A stretch of 64,000 nucleotides of DNA. It comes from Proteobacteria bacterium ST_bin11 (GTDB lineage: Bacteria; Pseudomonadota; Gammaproteobacteria; Methylococcales; Methylomonadaceae). Below the pieces are notes generated by a model, which did not search any database, was not told the origin of the DNA, and saw only the letters and a list, made by a program, of their open reading frames with translations. This document shows positions 17,482 through 27,857 of the stretch, piece after piece. The stretch's first letter is position 1; each line of letters opens with the position of its first letter. The position numbers were made by a program, and so were the translations under genes. The DNA lies in contig MSXO01000020.1 of assembly GCA_002083615.1 (NCBI GenBank), positions 62,001 through 126,000 on the forward strand. Reading direction: 5' to 3'.

Positions 17482-18251
17482 AGTCGCACCTCTATGCCTC
17501 GGCTTTGCATGTGTTTTTTGGCCTGCTCGATGGTGTATTCGGCAAAATGGAAGATGCTGGCCGCAAGCACGGCATCGGCTTTGCCTTCGATGATGCCATC
17601 CGCTAGATGATCCAAATTACCGACGCCGCCGGAGGCGATCACCGGAATACTGACCGCTTCGCTGATAGCGCGGGTCAAAGCCAGATCAAAACCGGATTTG
17701 GTGCCGTCGCGGTCCATACTGGTCAACAGAATCTCACCGGCACCGTAGTCTTTCATGCGCACGGCCCATTCCACAGCATTGATACCGGTTGGTTTGCGAC
17801 CGCCGTGGGTAAAAATTTCCCAGCGGTTTTCCTCGCCGTCCTGACTGACTTTTTTCGCGTCGATGGCGACAACGATGCATTGGGAGCCGAACTTTTCTGC
17901 GGCTTCTTTGACGAATTCGGGTCTGAAAACGGCGGCACTGTTGATGCCTACCTTATCAGCACCGGCATTGAGCATGCGGCGGATGTCTTCCAACACCCGG
18001 ATACCGCCGCCCACCGTCAGCGGGATAAACACTTCACTGGCCACTTGCTCGACGACATGGACAATGGTGTCGCGGTTGTCGTGAGTGGCGGTGATGTCCA
18101 GAAAGGTGATTTCGTCGGCGCCTTCGCTATCATAGCGACGGGCGATTTCGACCGGGTCGCCGGCATCGCGAATATCGACAAACTTCACGCCTTTCACGAC
18201 GCGGCCATTATCGACATCCAGGCAGGGAATAATACGTTTGGCTAAGCTCAT
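17478..18251 (-). CDS. hisF: Imidazole glycerol phosphate synthase, cyclase subunit
   Basis: 257-residue TIM barrel that, with HisH, forms IGP and AICAR from PRFAR and glutamine-derived ammonia. It starts with [18 protein letters not shown], carrying the first catalytic Asp. The second, in VVAIDAKKV, and the phosphate-binding GGGIR and ASGG(V)GN loops are all present. It lies 25 bp after hisA on the same strand. Confidence 0.97.
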   Translation of the reverse strand: MSLAKRIIPCLDVDNGRVVKGVKFVDIRDAGDPVEIARRYDSEGADEITFLDITATHDNRDTIVHVVEQVASEVFIPLTVGGGIRVLEDIRRMLNAGADKVGINSAAVFRPEFVKEAAEKFGSQCIVVAIDAKKVSQDGEENRWEIFTHGGRKPTGINAVEWAVRMKDYGAGEILLTSMDRDGTKSGFDLALTRAISEAVSIPVIASGGVGNLDHLADGIIEGKADAVLAASIFHFAEYTIEQAKKHMQSRGIEVRL

Positions 18252-18276
18252 TGTTTACGATTTACCGACTAATAGC

Positions 18277-19023
18277 TCAGTCATCGGCTCGGCCGAAAGA
18301 TTCGGCGAGCTTTTCGCCCTCGGCAAAATCCAGCGTTCCTTCGTAGATAGCGCGGCCTGTGATAGCACCCATGATCCCTTCGTGCGCAACAGCACCAAGG
18401 GCGCGGATGTCGTCCAAGTTGGTGATGCCGCCGGAGGCGATGATGGGAATATGCACCGAGCGCGCCAGTTTGGCGGTGGCTTCGACATTGACGCCTTGCA
18501 TCATGCCATCGCGGGAAATATCGGTGTAAATGATCGCGGCTACGCCGTTGGCTTCAAATTTCTGTGCTAGGTCTATGACGTCGTGACGAGACAATTTCGA
18601 CCAACCGTCGATCGCAACTTTCCCGTCTTTCGCGTCCAGGCCAATGATAATGTGGCCTGGAAATTCTATGGCGACGTCGCGGACGAAGTGCGGCTCGCTG
18701 ACAGCTTTGGTGCCGATAATGACATATTGTACGCCGACTTCCAGATAAGCCTGGATGGTGTCTTCGTCGCGGATGCCGCCGCCGATTTGCACCGGTACGT
18801 CCGGATAGGCTTGGACAATGGCGTTGATTACTTCGGCATTTTTAGGTTTACCGGCGAACGCGCCGTCCAGATCGACCAAATGCAATCTCTTCGCCCCTGC
18901 TTCTACCCAGCGCCCGGCAACAGCCACCGGGTCGTCTGAGAATACGGTGTCGTCTTCCATACGACCCTGGCGCAAACGGACACATTTTCCTTCCTTCAAG
19001 TCAATTGCGGGTATCAGCAACAT
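18277..19023 (-). CDS. hisA: ProFAR isomerase
   Basis: 1-(5-phosphoribosyl)-5-[(5-phosphoribosylamino)methylideneamino] imidazole-4-carboxamide isomerase, 248 residues, TIM barrel homologous to HisF. It shows [16 protein letters not shown] with the catalytic Asp, GGGIRDEDT, the second Asp in [11 protein letters not shown], and [11 protein letters not shown]. Normal length; part of the hisB-H-A-F-I run. Confidence 0.97.
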   Translation of the reverse strand: MLLIPAIDLKEGKCVRLRQGRMEDDTVFSDDPVAVAGRWVEAGAKRLHLVDLDGAFAGKPKNAEVINAIVQAYPDVPVQIGGGIRDEDTIQAYLEVGVQYVIIGTKAVSEPHFVRDVAIEFPGHIIIGLDAKDGKVAIDGWSKLSRHDVIDLAQKFEANGVAAIIYTDISRDGMMQGVNVEATAKLARSVHIPIIASGGITNLDDIRALGAVAHEGIMGAITGRAIYEGTLDFAEGEKLAESFGRADD

Positions 19024-19091
19024 ATCTAAATCTCGACAGTTAAAACACTAAATCTAAAGGTTAGTAAAGCCAACATCTAAGGGTTGGGGAG

Positions 19092-19733
19092 TTACGCAGT
19101 CCCGTCCCAAGCCAAGAAGTTTTGCAGTAGTTGCAATCCGACAGTCTGGCTTTTTTCGGGATGAAATTGCACGGCAAACATGTTCTCTTTTGCCAATGCG
19201 CAGGTAAATGCTTGCGGATAATCGGCGCTTGCGGCGCTGTGCCGCTGATCGTCCGGCACCGCAAAATAGCTGTGTACAAAATAAAAGCGGCTGTGGTCCG
19301 GAATGTCGCGCCAGAGCGGGTGCGGCTTTTGCTTAACCTGATTCCAGCCCATATGCGGGATTTTCAAGACATTGCCGTCTGCATCAAACATATGATCGGT
19401 AAAACGGTGGGCGTGGCCGGGGAATAAATTCAGACAGGCGATGCCGTCGTTTTCTTCGCTGTCGGTCAGCAAGGCCTGCATACCCAGGCAGATGCCCAAA
19501 AAGGGTTTGCTGTGCGCTACTTCACGGATCACATCGGCTAAACCACTTTCGTTTAAGGCTTGCATACAATCGCGTATCGCCCCAACACCGGGAAACACCA
19601 CCCGGTCGGCCATGCGGATCAATGCGGCATCGGCTGTTATTTGCACATTTACCCGACTATCGGCATGTTGAAGTGCTTTGGCAATGGAATGCAGATTTCC
19701 CATTCCGTAATCGATAACGGCTACTGATGACAT
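19092..19733 (-). CDS. hisH: Imidazole glycerol phosphate synthase, glutamine amidotransferase subunit
   Basis: 213 residues; class I glutaminase that feeds ammonia to HisF. The nucleophile is Cys82 in [10 protein letters not shown], and the His/Glu pair is in QFHPEKS near the C-terminus. [11 protein letters not shown] at the start and PGVGA are the usual signatures. The gap to hisA is 68 bp. Confidence 0.97.
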   Translation of the reverse strand: MSSVAVIDYGMGNLHSIAKALQHADSRVNVQITADAALIRMADRVVFPGVGAIRDCMQALNESGLADVIREVAHSKPFLGICLGMQALLTDSEENDGIACLNLFPGHAHRFTDHMFDADGNVLKIPHMGWNQVKQKPHPLWRDIPDHSRFYFVHSYFAVPDDQRHSAASADYPQAFTCALAKENMFAVQFHPEKSQTVGLQLLQNFLAWDGTA

Positions 19734-19779
19734 AAACTACTGATTCAAAGTCGGGGGTTCTAGGCAGAAAGCGTGGAAA

Positions 19780-20373
19780 TTATAGACTGCCTTTGGTGGA
19801 GGGCATGATGCCGGCCATCCGTTCGTCATGGCTGATAGCCATCCGCACAGCTCGGCCAAATGCCTTGAATACGGTTTCGGCAATATGATGCGCGTTGCCG
19901 CCCTTCAGATTGTCGATATGCAAAGTCACGCCAGCGTGGTTCACAAAACCTTGGAAAAACTCTTTAAACAAATCCACATCGAAATTGCCGATCAGCGCAC
20001 GTTTGAATTCCACTTGATAAAATAAGCCGGGACGGCCAGAGAAATCGACGACCACTCGCGACAAAGATTCGTCCAGCGGGCAATAGGCATGACCATAGCG
20101 ATAAATGCCTTTTTTATCGCCCAGCGCTTTGGCAAAGGCTTGACCGAGGGTAATGCCAATATCTTCCACGCTGTGGTGGGCATCGATATGCAGGTCGCCG
20201 CGCGACACAACCTCTATGTCTATCAAGCCGTGTCTGGCTATTTGATCCAGCATGTGATCCAAAAACGGCAAGCCGGTGGTAAACGCGGCTGAGCCGTTGC
20301 CGTCGAGATTAATGGAAACTTTGATCTGGGTTTCGAGCGTATTGCGCTCAACCTGAGCGATGCGTGGGTTCAT
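19780..20373 (-). CDS. hisB: Imidazoleglycerol-phosphate dehydratase
   Basis: 197 residues, the monofunctional dehydratase without the N-terminal phosphatase domain found in enteric HisB. The manganese-binding histidine clusters DAHHSVED and NAHHIAE are present, with [15 protein letters not shown] and the [11 protein letters not shown] stretch. First his gene in this run; hisG, hisD and hisC are not in the window. It follows pepN by 49 bp on the same strand. Confidence 0.96.
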   Translation of the reverse strand: MNPRIAQVERNTLETQIKVSINLDGNGSAAFTTGLPFLDHMLDQIARHGLIDIEVVSRGDLHIDAHHSVEDIGITLGQAFAKALGDKKGIYRYGHAYCPLDESLSRVVVDFSGRPGLFYQVEFKRALIGNFDVDLFKEFFQGFVNHAGVTLHIDNLKGGNAHHIAETVFKAFGRAVRMAISHDERMAGIMPSTKGSL

Positions 20374-20422
20374 GCTTGATGCGGGTGGCTTATTTCGGCG
20401 CTAGTTTACGTGATTGTGACAA

Positions 20423-23065
20423 CTACGCCAAACTCTTGCTGGCGATCTCATAGACATCTTTGGACAGATGCTCGGTAGCGACGATACGCTGTAATTGCTG
20501 TTTCATCAAGCCCTGCCGGGCTGCGTCATAACGTCGCCATTGCGCCAACCCGGTTACCATCCTGGAGGCGATTTGCGGATTGAGCGTATTTAACGCCAAT
20601 ACCTGATCGGCCAGGAAGCGGTATCCCTCGCCGTTTTGGGCATGGAAATGCAGGGGATTGGCTTGGCTGAAGGCGCCAATCAACGAACGTACCCGGTTAG
20701 GCGTCTTCATATCGAAAGCCGGATGTTGCATTAAGGCCTGCACGGTTGCAAAGGTATTGGGCATGCTGCTGGTGGCTTGTAACGTGAACCATTTGTCGAT
20801 AACCAATGCTTCATTCCGCCATTGCATGTAAAAACTATCCAGACTTCTGGCCTTGGCCGGATGATTGCTGTTGACGATGGCCGACAAAGCCGCCAGTTGA
20901 TCAGTCATATTCCGGGCGCTGTAAAATTGCTGCTCGGCGATATGATAAGTGTCTTCATTTTCTAATTTGCTCATATAGCTCAAGCAGGCATTTTTCAAAC
21001 GCCGCCGTCCTACTGCACCGGCATCGAAACTGCCGGATTCGTCGCGGTGATGTTGCACATACAGCTGTTTGAACTCAGCTTGCAATTGTTGAGCGAGGGT
21101 CTTTTTCACAAATTCGCGGGCTTGGTGGATGGCTTCGACATCAATAACAGCCATCTGCCCGGACAAATAACTTTCTTCCGGTAAGGCCAGTAACAAGGCT
21201 TGATAAGACAAATCGCCGTTGCTGTCGGTCAAAACGCTGCGATAGGCATCGACGATAACCGGCTCCAATTGCAAAGGCCGGCCCAACTCTATCGCGTCGA
21301 TCAGCTTGAAAATCACTTGTACCGCCAATTGCTGGCCGGCTTCCCAACGGTTGAAGGTATCGCTGTCGTGCCGCAGCAAAAATGCCAATTCGTCCAGACT
21401 ACGTTCTATCTTCAGAGTGACCGGTGCGGAAAAGCCTCTCAGCAGCGACACGACCGGCTGCTGTGCCAACTTATCGAAACTAAAGGTTTGCTCGGCTTCG
21501 GTAACATTCAAGGTGATTTCGGCCTGACTGGCACCGTTGCAAACTATCTGCTCTACCGAACCGTCGGCGGCGAGTAAGCCCATTCTTACCGGAATATGCA
21601 GTGGCGCTTTGACCGGCTGATTGGGAGTGGGCGGGCAATTTTGCTGAATGTTCAAATGCAGTTGTTGCGCTTCGGCGTCGTAGTGCTGACTCACCGTCAA
21701 TACCGGCGTACCGGCTTGCGAATACCAGCGGCGAAATTGATTTAATTCCACGCCGTTAGCATCTTCCAGCGCTTTGACAAAATCCTCGCAAGTCACCGCC
21801 TGACCGTCATGGCGTTGAAAATATAAATCACAGCCTTTTCTAAAGCCGGCCGCGCCCAGCAAGGTTTGCAGCATTCTTACCACTTCCGCGCCTTTTTCGT
21901 AGACGGTTAGCGTATAAAAATTGTTGATTTCGATATAGGCTTCTGGACGAATCGGATGCGCCAAGGGGCCGGCATCTTCGGCAAATTGCCGGGTGCGCAA
22001 GGCCTTGACGTCTTCTATGCGTTTTACGGCTGGCGAGGTGCGGTCGCCGCTGAATTGTTGATCGCGGAATACGGTAAAACCTTCTTTCAGACTCAACTGA
22101 AACCAATCCCGGCAAGTCACCCGGTTGCCGGACCAGTTATGGAAATATTCGTGACCGATCACGCCTTCGATATGCTCGTAATCGCTGTCTGTGGCGGTGT
22201 CTGGGCGGGCCAACACGAACTTGGTGTTAAATACGTTCAGCCCCTTGTTTTCCATCGCGCCCATATTGAAATGGTCAACCGCGACGATCATGTACAAATC
22301 CAGGTCGTATTCCAGTCCGTAGGTTTCTTCGTCCCAACGCATTGCGTTTTTTAAGGATTGCATCGCGTGGGCGCATTTGTCGATGTTGTGCTTTTCGACA
22401 AAAATCTCGAGTGCGATACGCCGACCGCTCATTGTGATGAACTCGTCAGCCACGCATTCCAGTTGCCCTGCCACCAGCGCAAACAAGTAGCAGGGCTTGG
22501 CGAATGGATCTTCCCAACTCACCCAATGCCGGTTGTTTTCCAGTTCACCTTGACCGACTTTGTTGCCGTTGGACAGTAAAACGGGGTATTGGCTCTTGTC
22601 GCCAGTCAACGTGGTTTTGAAACGGCTCATCACATCCGGTCGGTCCAAAAACCAGGTGATTTTCCGAAAGCCCTGCGCCTCGCACTGCGTACACAGCATG
22701 CTGCTGGATAAGTACAAACCTTCCAGCGCGGTATTCGCCTTCGGATTGATGACATTTTCGATGACGATCTGAAACGGCCTATCCTGCGGCACTTCATGCA
22801 CGACCAAGGCTTCTTCGCCCAGTAAATACTGGCTTTGCTCCAGCGCTTGGCCGTCTATCGCGATACTCACCAACTGCAATTCCTCACCAAGCAAGGTCAA
22901 TGCGGCACTGCTGTCCTGGCTTTGCGGATTGCGGCGCAGACTTAAAGTAGAACGCACCTGCGTGTGTTGTTCGTCCAGGTCGAAATTCAGTTCAATTTGC
23001 TCGATCAAATATTCGGGCGGAGTGTAGTCTTTCAGGAAAACCGTTTGCGGGCTTGCATCGCGCAT
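20423..23065 (-). CDS. pepN: Aminopeptidase N
   Basis: 880 residues; M1 zinc metallopeptidase that removes N-terminal residues from peptides in the cytoplasm. The exopeptidase GAMEN motif is at 269-273 and the zinc site HEYFH(N) at 305-309 with the third ligand Glu328 in LSLKEG. The length and the C-terminal helical domain match the E. coli PepN type. It lies between the psiE-like gene (3-bp gap) and hisB. The grouping with his genes looks like simple co-transcription. Confidence 0.97.
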   Translation of the reverse strand: MRDASPQTVFLKDYTPPEYLIEQIELNFDLDEQHTQVRSTLSLRRNPQSQDSSAALTLLGEELQLVSIAIDGQALEQSQYLLGEEALVVHEVPQDRPFQIVIENVINPKANTALEGLYLSSSMLCTQCEAQGFRKITWFLDRPDVMSRFKTTLTGDKSQYPVLLSNGNKVGQGELENNRHWVSWEDPFAKPCYLFALVAGQLECVADEFITMSGRRIALEIFVEKHNIDKCAHAMQSLKNAMRWDEETYGLEYDLDLYMIVAVDHFNMGAMENKGLNVFNTKFVLARPDTATDSDYEHIEGVIGHEYFHNWSGNRVTCRDWFQLSLKEGFTVFRDQQFSGDRTSPAVKRIEDVKALRTRQFAEDAGPLAHPIRPEAYIEINNFYTLTVYEKGAEVVRMLQTLLGAAGFRKGCDLYFQRHDGQAVTCEDFVKALEDANGVELNQFRRWYSQAGTPVLTVSQHYDAEAQQLHLNIQQNCPPTPNQPVKAPLHIPVRMGLLAADGSVEQIVCNGASQAEITLNVTEAEQTFSFDKLAQQPVVSLLRGFSAPVTLKIERSLDELAFLLRHDSDTFNRWEAGQQLAVQVIFKLIDAIELGRPLQLEPVIVDAYRSVLTDSNGDLSYQALLLALPEESYLSGQMAVIDVEAIHQAREFVKKTLAQQLQAEFKQLYVQHHRDESGSFDAGAVGRRRLKNACLSYMSKLENEDTYHIAEQQFYSARNMTDQLAALSAIVNSNHPAKARSLDSFYMQWRNEALVIDKWFTLQATSSMPNTFATVQALMQHPAFDMKTPNRVRSLIGAFSQANPLHFHAQNGEGYRFLADQVLALNTLNPQIASRMVTGLAQWRRYDAARQGLMKQQLQRIVATEHLSKDVYEIASKSLA

Positions 23066-23068
23066 TAT

Positions 23069-23617
23069 TTATCGCTCGTCTTGTTTGACAGGTTGTGGCG
23101 GTTTATAGGAAATCAGCCAGTAAGTAAGGCCCAGTGCCACGATCACCGCAGCAATAGCCGTAATATATGCCGGATCTAAATCCTTGAAATCCAGCATGAT
23201 GACTTTTCGGGCCACGGCCATCAAGGCGGTGGCTATGACCATTCTGATCGGTAGCGTATCGTGTTTAATGTACAGCGTGATGTTGATAAAAATCTCTATC
23301 GCGATCAACACGGCCATGAACGAACCAAAAATCACCAAAATGTCCGAGACTGTCAGCATCATAAACGGTTCCGCGATCACCCGCTGATACATCACATAGC
23401 CTACGTCGGCCACGCCCCACAGAATCACCAATACCATCAGCACCGCTAGTACTCTGACCGCGAAATGGATTACTGCGTGCAGCACTTTCAAAAGGGTATC
23501 TTCCGGAACCTGCGGCACTTTTACTTCGTGACTTTCCTCACGCAGATTGCGATTAGCGCTGGGACGGGAAGATGCCGGCGGCGGCATGGAAGGTCGAACG
23601 GGCGGTTTAGTGTCCAT
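23069..23617 (-). CDS. PsiE-like phosphate-starvation-inducible membrane protein
   Basis: 182 residues. About 45 N-terminal residues are Pro/Ser/Arg-rich and likely cytoplasmic. Four hydrophobic segments follow (about 50-70, 90-115, 122-145, 150-170), separated by MYQRVIAEPF and YIKHDTLPIRMVIATALMAVARKVI, the conserved PsiE pattern. The function of the family is not established. The ATG follows the DUF423 stop directly, with no gap. Confidence 0.85.
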   Translation of the reverse strand: MDTKPPVRPSMPPPASSRPSANRNLREESHEVKVPQVPEDTLLKVLHAVIHFAVRVLAVLMVLVILWGVADVGYVMYQRVIAEPFMMLTVSDILVIFGSFMAVLIAIEIFINITLYIKHDTLPIRMVIATALMAVARKVIMLDFKDLDPAYITAIAAVIVALGLTYWLISYKPPQPVKQDER

Positions 23618-23989
23618 CTACAACTCCTGGTTTTTCTGCCAAGCAACAAAAGCCAGTAGAGCCCATGCCGCTAAAAAGGCCAGGCCGCCAAACGGCGTGA
23701 TGATGCCAAGCCAGCCAATGTCGAATATCGCCAGTAAGTATAGACTGCCGGAAAACAGCACGATGCCGGCTACCAAACACCAGCCAGCCCACCGCAGTAA
23801 TTTATGTTCTGGTAACACTGCGATCAAGGCCAAGGCCAATATATGCCACATCTGGTAGCTTACCGCAGTTTTATAAACGTCCAGCAGATGCTCGGATAAG
23901 AGATGCTTCAAGCCATGCGCACCGAATGCACCCATCGCCACACCGATAAACCCGCCGATAGCGGCCACAAACATAAAAGGTGAGCGCAT
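23618..23989 (-). CDS. DUF423 family membrane protein
   Basis: 123 residues from the ATG at 23989; a longer in-frame start exists inside moaB but adds sequence unlike the family. The chosen start gives [20 protein letters not shown] then AFGAHGLK, the hallmark of DUF423 proteins, with four membrane segments. The start overlaps the moaB stop by one base (TAATG), so translation is probably coupled. Function unknown. Confidence 0.9.
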   Translation of the reverse strand: MRSPFMFVAAIGGFIGVAMGAFGAHGLKHLLSEHLLDVYKTAVSYQMWHILALALIAVLPEHKLLRWAGWCLVAGIVLFSGSLYLLAIFDIGWLGIITPFGGLAFLAAWALLAFVAWQKNQEL

Positions 23990-24510
23990 TATTTCTCCAA
24001 TAGACGCGGCATCAGTTGCACCAGATTGCAAGGTCGGGTGCGGTAATCCAATTGCTCCTTGATCAAAGACTCCCAGGCAGTTCGGCAAGCGCCGGACGAA
24101 CCGGGTACGCAGAATATATAAGTGGCGTTGGCCACGCCAGCGATAGCCCGTGATTGCATCGTCGAGCTTTTGATGTCTTGATAGGAAATCATCCGAAACA
24201 CTTCGCCGAAGCCATTCAACACTTTATCCAGTAAGGGTAGGATGGCTTCTGGGGTACCGTCGCGCCCCGTCACACCGGTGCCGCCGGTGGTGATAATCGC
24301 ATTCACAAGCGGATCGGCAATCCAATGACTGACGGCGGCACGAACTTGGTAAATATCGTCAGGAACAATTTTTTTATCGATTAAGTTATGGCCTGCATCG
24401 GTCAAGCCGGTGACCAAGGTTTGGCCGGATACGTCGTCTAACTCGGTACGTGTATCAGAAACAGTCAACACGGCAATATTGATTGGCATAAACTCGCGGA
24501 CTTGGCTCAC
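23989..24510 (-). CDS. moaB: Molybdenum cofactor biosynthesis protein B
   Basis: 173 residues, MoaB/MogA-type MPT-binding fold. The start [11 protein letters not shown], the [16 protein letters not shown] binding loop and [15 protein letters not shown] match MoaB closely. Its role is in molybdopterin adenylylation or a related step, in the cytoplasm. First gene of the minus-strand run that leads through DUF423, psiE-like and pepN into the his genes. The AI-2E transporter gene diverges from it 156 bp away. Confidence 0.95.
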   Translation of the reverse strand: MSQVREFMPINIAVLTVSDTRTELDDVSGQTLVTGLTDAGHNLIDKKIVPDDIYQVRAAVSHWIADPLVNAIITTGGTGVTGRDGTPEAILPLLDKVLNGFGEVFRMISYQDIKSSTMQSRAIAGVANATYIFCVPGSSGACRTAWESLIKEQLDYRTRPCNLVQLMPRLLEK

Positions 24511-24665
24511 GGCATGGCTCCAGACTAAGGCAACCGCATTCTATGTAAAGCGCCGCCGGACAAGCAAGCACTGTTTAATTCGTGACCTGTCATTTCGGCT
24601 TAACAAATAATGCCGTAAACTCTGGATTATTCAAGCCAATTTAGATAGCTACCGCCTATTCGATT

Positions 24666-25742
24666 ATGCCTATCCCTATTTCCCGTTACGAAAAAATCGC
24701 CAGCCTGGCCGCCTTGTGTCTGCTGCTGTTCGCCTGTTATCAAGTGTTAAGGCCCTTTATTTTCGATTTGTTATGGGCGGCAATTCTGTGCTTTGTCACT
24801 TGGCCGCTCTATGTGCGTTTGCGCGATTGGAAACTCTCGGCCAACTGGGCGGCCACCGCCATGGTCCTGCCTATAGGTATATTACTGCTGACGCCCTTCG
24901 TAGCCGCAACCCTGACATTTACCGAAGATATAAACCACTTCCTGCAATGGCTGAATCAAAGCCGACATGTATGGCCGGAGGCTCCGGCTTGGTTGCACTC
25001 GCTGCCGGTAGTCGGCGACAACGTTGTTGAGGCATGGCAAAATTTCGGTGAAGACTCCAGTCGCCTAGTCAATTTGGCCCGTCAATATGCCTTGGGTGCG
25101 AGCAGTTGGGTGCTGCAGCAGGGGATTGGTTTGGCGGGCGAGCTAATGCACATGGGTCTAGCTATTTTGGTGCTGTTTTTTTTCTATCGCGATGGTGAAC
25201 ACGTCGCTCAGCATGTGGTAATTGCTGTCGAACGTCTGGCCGGCGAGCGCACCCAAAGTATCTTGCATATCGTTAGTTCCAGTTTGCGAGCGGTGGTGTA
25301 CGGCATACTCGGTACCGCGCTGGTGCAAGCTTTGGCCTCTATTTTGGGCTTTGTGATTGCCGGCGTGCCTTATGCTTTTGTGTTGGGCGTAATTGCCTTC
25401 TTTTTGATGATCATTCCGGCTGCGGGTACAGTGATTTGGCTACCGATCGCCTTATGGTTACTGGCGGAAGGCGAACCCGGCTGGGCCATTTTTATCGCGC
25501 TATGGTTTTTGCTTTTCGTCGGTACTATCGATAATTGGCTACGACCGATTTTGATCAGCAGGGAAGTGGAATTGCCGTTTGTGTTGATAGTATTTGGCAT
25601 TTTCGGCGGCTTGTTAGCGTTTGGCTTTATCGGCGTGTTTATCGGCCCAACTTTGTTGGCAACCACCTATGCCTTGGTTTTGGATTGGCTGATCCGAAAT
25701 GAAGAGGCGCAGAACGACCACTCCGGCTTGAATGACAGCTAA
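24666..25742 (+). CDS. AI-2E family transporter (PerM/YdiK-like)
   Basis: 358 residues with about seven to eight membrane segments. Two hairpins lie at the start, a soluble stretch at about 100-150, then segments from 150 onward, with VYGILGTALVQALASILGF and GTIDNWLRPILIS, the signature of the AI-2E transporter (UPF0118) family. Members export autoinducer-2 or act as Na+/H+ antiporters; the substrate cannot be assigned here. It stands alone, diverging from moaB. Confidence 0.9.
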   Translation: MPIPISRYEKIASLAALCLLLFACYQVLRPFIFDLLWAAILCFVTWPLYVRLRDWKLSANWAATAMVLPIGILLLTPFVAATLTFTEDINHFLQWLNQSRHVWPEAPAWLHSLPVVGDNVVEAWQNFGEDSSRLVNLARQYALGASSWVLQQGIGLAGELMHMGLAILVLFFFYRDGEHVAQHVVIAVERLAGERTQSILHIVSSSLRAVVYGILGTALVQALASILGFVIAGVPYAFVLGVIAFFLMIIPAAGTVIWLPIALWLLAEGEPGWAIFIALWFLLFVGTIDNWLRPILISREVELPFVLIVFGIFGGLLAFGFIGVFIGPTLLATTYALVLDWLIRNEEAQNDHSGLNDS

Positions 25743-26015
25743 TTGCAGCAATCGACTTCTAATGCCGGTACGGGTTTTCAGAGCCCGATACCGGACTAAA
25801 AATGCCTAAAGTAAGTTATCGCTTTCATTGTTAGCCCTTTCCTGTTAGATTCAGAACCGTGATCGAACCGCAGTGAGATCATAAACGACCGACAATGACA
25901 GCAAAACTGCAACCTTGCCCCTCGTAATCCTACCGTTTCATCTTGCAATTGCCATCCGGCAGCCCGAGAAACGTCTTAATTAATTCAGCACCACCCCAGC
26001 AAAAATCGAGGCTTT

Positions 26016-26117
26016 ATGATTTTACGTACCCCCCCGCCACCCCGTATCGGTTGGCACTATGACACCTATTTCCTGGCCCAATTGAACAAAATCAAGAAAC
26101 AGGCCAGCACTTCTTAA
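26016..26117 (+). CDS. 33-aa ORF with the W-x-YD-x-YFLAQL motif
   Basis: ATG to TAA, 33 codons. The second half reads WHYDTYFLAQLNKIKKQ, sharing 11 of 17 positions with the 61-residue protein at 5805-5990. The N-terminus is proline-rich. There is no good ribosome binding site (CGAGGC, 5-10 bp upstream, is the best). Too short for usual gene calling; support comes only from this paralogy. Function unknown. Confidence 0.5.
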   Translation: MILRTPPPPRIGWHYDTYFLAQLNKIKKQASTS

Positions 26118-26243
26118 TATCCGCTAGTTTGGATACGCTCGCTAAGCATTAGCGACAAACGCCAATCCGCCGACGACCAGTCATTTAAATCGAAAGTTTT
26201 GTGGCCTGGGGTTTGCTTCCGAACATTTCGGAGGATAAAAATC

Positions 26244-26609
26244 ATGTCGGTGAAACACCAATTTACCATCTGCCCAGCGCAACAACTTCCCGAACTCGGC
26301 AAGTTTACATTTGATGTGCTCTATCGCGGCAACCCACGGCCGGCCCTGCTGGTACGCTTCCGAGGCCAGGTTTTCGGCTATCTGAACCAATGCGTCCACA
26401 TGCCTAGGACATTGGATTGTGAGAACAGCAACATTTTCGACGAATCGGGGCGCTATTTGCAGTGTTCCATGCACAGCATTTGCTACGATCCGATCAGTGG
26501 AGAGTCTTTAAGCGAAATTTGCCTTGGCAAAAAACTGACCGCGTTGAAAGTCAAAGAACAAGACGATTGGATCTATTTAGTCGACAAGAGGGCCGCAATT
26601 GCGGGTTGA
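26244..26609 (+). CDS. Rieske-type [2Fe-2S] ferredoxin
   Basis: 121 residues from the ATG at 26244, which has a clear GGAGG 8 bp upstream; an in-frame upstream ATG lacks one. The cluster ligands are CVHM (C-x-H) and CSMH (C-x2-H), about 35 residues apart, as in Rieske ferredoxins of ring-hydroxylating systems and nitrite-reductase small subunits. Probably a soluble cytoplasmic electron carrier. No oxygenase or reductase gene is adjacent, so the partner is unknown. Confidence 0.85.
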   Translation: MSVKHQFTICPAQQLPELGKFTFDVLYRGNPRPALLVRFRGQVFGYLNQCVHMPRTLDCENSNIFDESGRYLQCSMHSICYDPISGESLSEICLGKKLTALKVKEQDDWIYLVDKRAAIAG

Positions 26610-26675
26610 AGACTTTGGCCCGGGGCGAAACAGATGCATCGCCCCATTTGGTTTGCGCAGCTAGCTTGCCCGGTT

Positions 26676-27143
26676 TTAACCGTGCGCGGCGCTTCCTTTG
26701 ATCTGTTCTTCTAATTTTTCGTGCGCACGTTCCAGTTTGGCAAACACTCTTAAAATATCGGTGGCGGACAAAATGCCTACCAGTTTGTCTTTTTCCACCA
26801 CCGGCAGTGCGCCTACTCGGTGTTCAGCCATCATCGCCGCCGCTTCTGATGCTGGGGTTTCCGGGGTAACGGTGTAAACGCCGCGATGCATGATATGCAC
26901 AACTTTCTGAGAGACCACGTGCAATTGAGTGTTGTCCTTGTTGGTCTCGACCGCGTTGGAATTGCTTTTTGGCCCCAACGCTTTGTATAAGTCCCGGTCT
27001 GAAACGATACCGACCAATTTGCCTTTTTCAATGACGGGCAGATGGCGAATTTTTTCGTAATGTATCAAAAAGAACACTCGATCGATAAGATCGTGAGGTT
27101 CGACTGTAAATACCTTGGTGGTCATTAAATCTGCTACGCGCAT
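26676..27143 (-). CDS. CBS-domain pair protein
   Basis: 155 residues from the ATG at 27143, chosen over a longer frame because GGAGA lies 7 bp upstream. Two CBS domains (about 1-60 and 80-140): the first begins MRVADLMTTKVFTVEP and has LVGIVSDRDLY; the second is in the middle of KVVHIMHRGVYTVTPETP and has LVGILSATDIL. CBS pairs bind adenine nucleotides and act as energy or ionic sensors; here there is no fused effector domain. The target is unknown. It stands alone. Confidence 0.88.
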   Translation of the reverse strand: MRVADLMTTKVFTVEPHDLIDRVFFLIHYEKIRHLPVIEKGKLVGIVSDRDLYKALGPKSNSNAVETNKDNTQLHVVSQKVVHIMHRGVYTVTPETPASEAAAMMAEHRVGALPVVEKDKLVGILSATDILRVFAKLERAHEKLEEQIKGSAAHG

Positions 27144-27310
27144 GATGTTATCTCCGATAAAAATGTCTGTATAAAAGTAAGTAAATTCTGACGCAATAGT
27201 CGAACTATAGCTAGGCAAAATCAAGAAATATCGAGGTCTTATGGCTGAGCAGAGCCATTAAGTCACGAACAGCGGGCCTTGAGCCGTTAGGTGGGTGATG
27301 TGAGAACACG

Positions 27311-27814
27311 TCAATATAGCCTCCCGCCCAAATCCAGACAGGTCAGATAAAGCCGCATATCGAACTCCAGTTGGTGATAGTCCGGCTCCATGTACTCGCA
27401 TAATTTGTAAAAAGCCTTGTTATGCTGCTTTTCCCGCAAATGTGCCAGTTCGTGAACGACGATCATTTTCAAAAACTCCGGTGGCGCAATTTTAAAAATC
27501 GCACCGATGCGAATTTCATTTTTTGATTTTAAATTGCCGCCCTGCACCCGCGATATCACGGAATGCAAACCTAAGGCTTGGTGCAGGACATCGATTTTGT
27601 CGTCGTAAACGACTTTACTGAGGGAGTTGGATTGCCGCAGAAATTGATTTTTAAGGTCCATCGCGTAGAGGTAAAGCGCCTTGTCGGTCTTTATATCATG
27701 CGGTCGCGGATACTTTTTTAGCAGTAGCGTGGGCAGTTTGTCACTGTCGATTAGACTATGAACTTGCTCGGTGATGGCAGGCGCATAGCCGGCCAAATAT
27801 TTTAACGTGCGCAT
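27311..27814 (-). CDS. YgjP-like metallopeptidase domain protein
   Basis: 167 residues. The zinc motif HELAHLREKQHNKAF (HExxH with a third His) is the signature of the YgjP/WLM (DUF45) zincin group. The flanking GAIFKIAPPEFLKMIVV and PDYHQLEFDMRLYL are typical. Predicted soluble metal-dependent hydrolase; the biological substrate of the family is unknown. It lies 43 bp downstream of the DUF5710 gene on the same strand. Confidence 0.85.
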   Translation of the reverse strand: MRTLKYLAGYAPAITEQVHSLIDSDKLPTLLLKKYPRPHDIKTDKALYLYAMDLKNQFLRQSNSLSKVVYDDKIDVLHQALGLHSVISRVQGGNLKSKNEIRIGAIFKIAPPEFLKMIVVHELAHLREKQHNKAFYKLCEYMEPDYHQLEFDMRLYLTCLDLGGRLY

Positions 27815-27857
27815 GGATTAGCGCAGAATAAGACAAACACCTGCTCCAACGGTTGGT

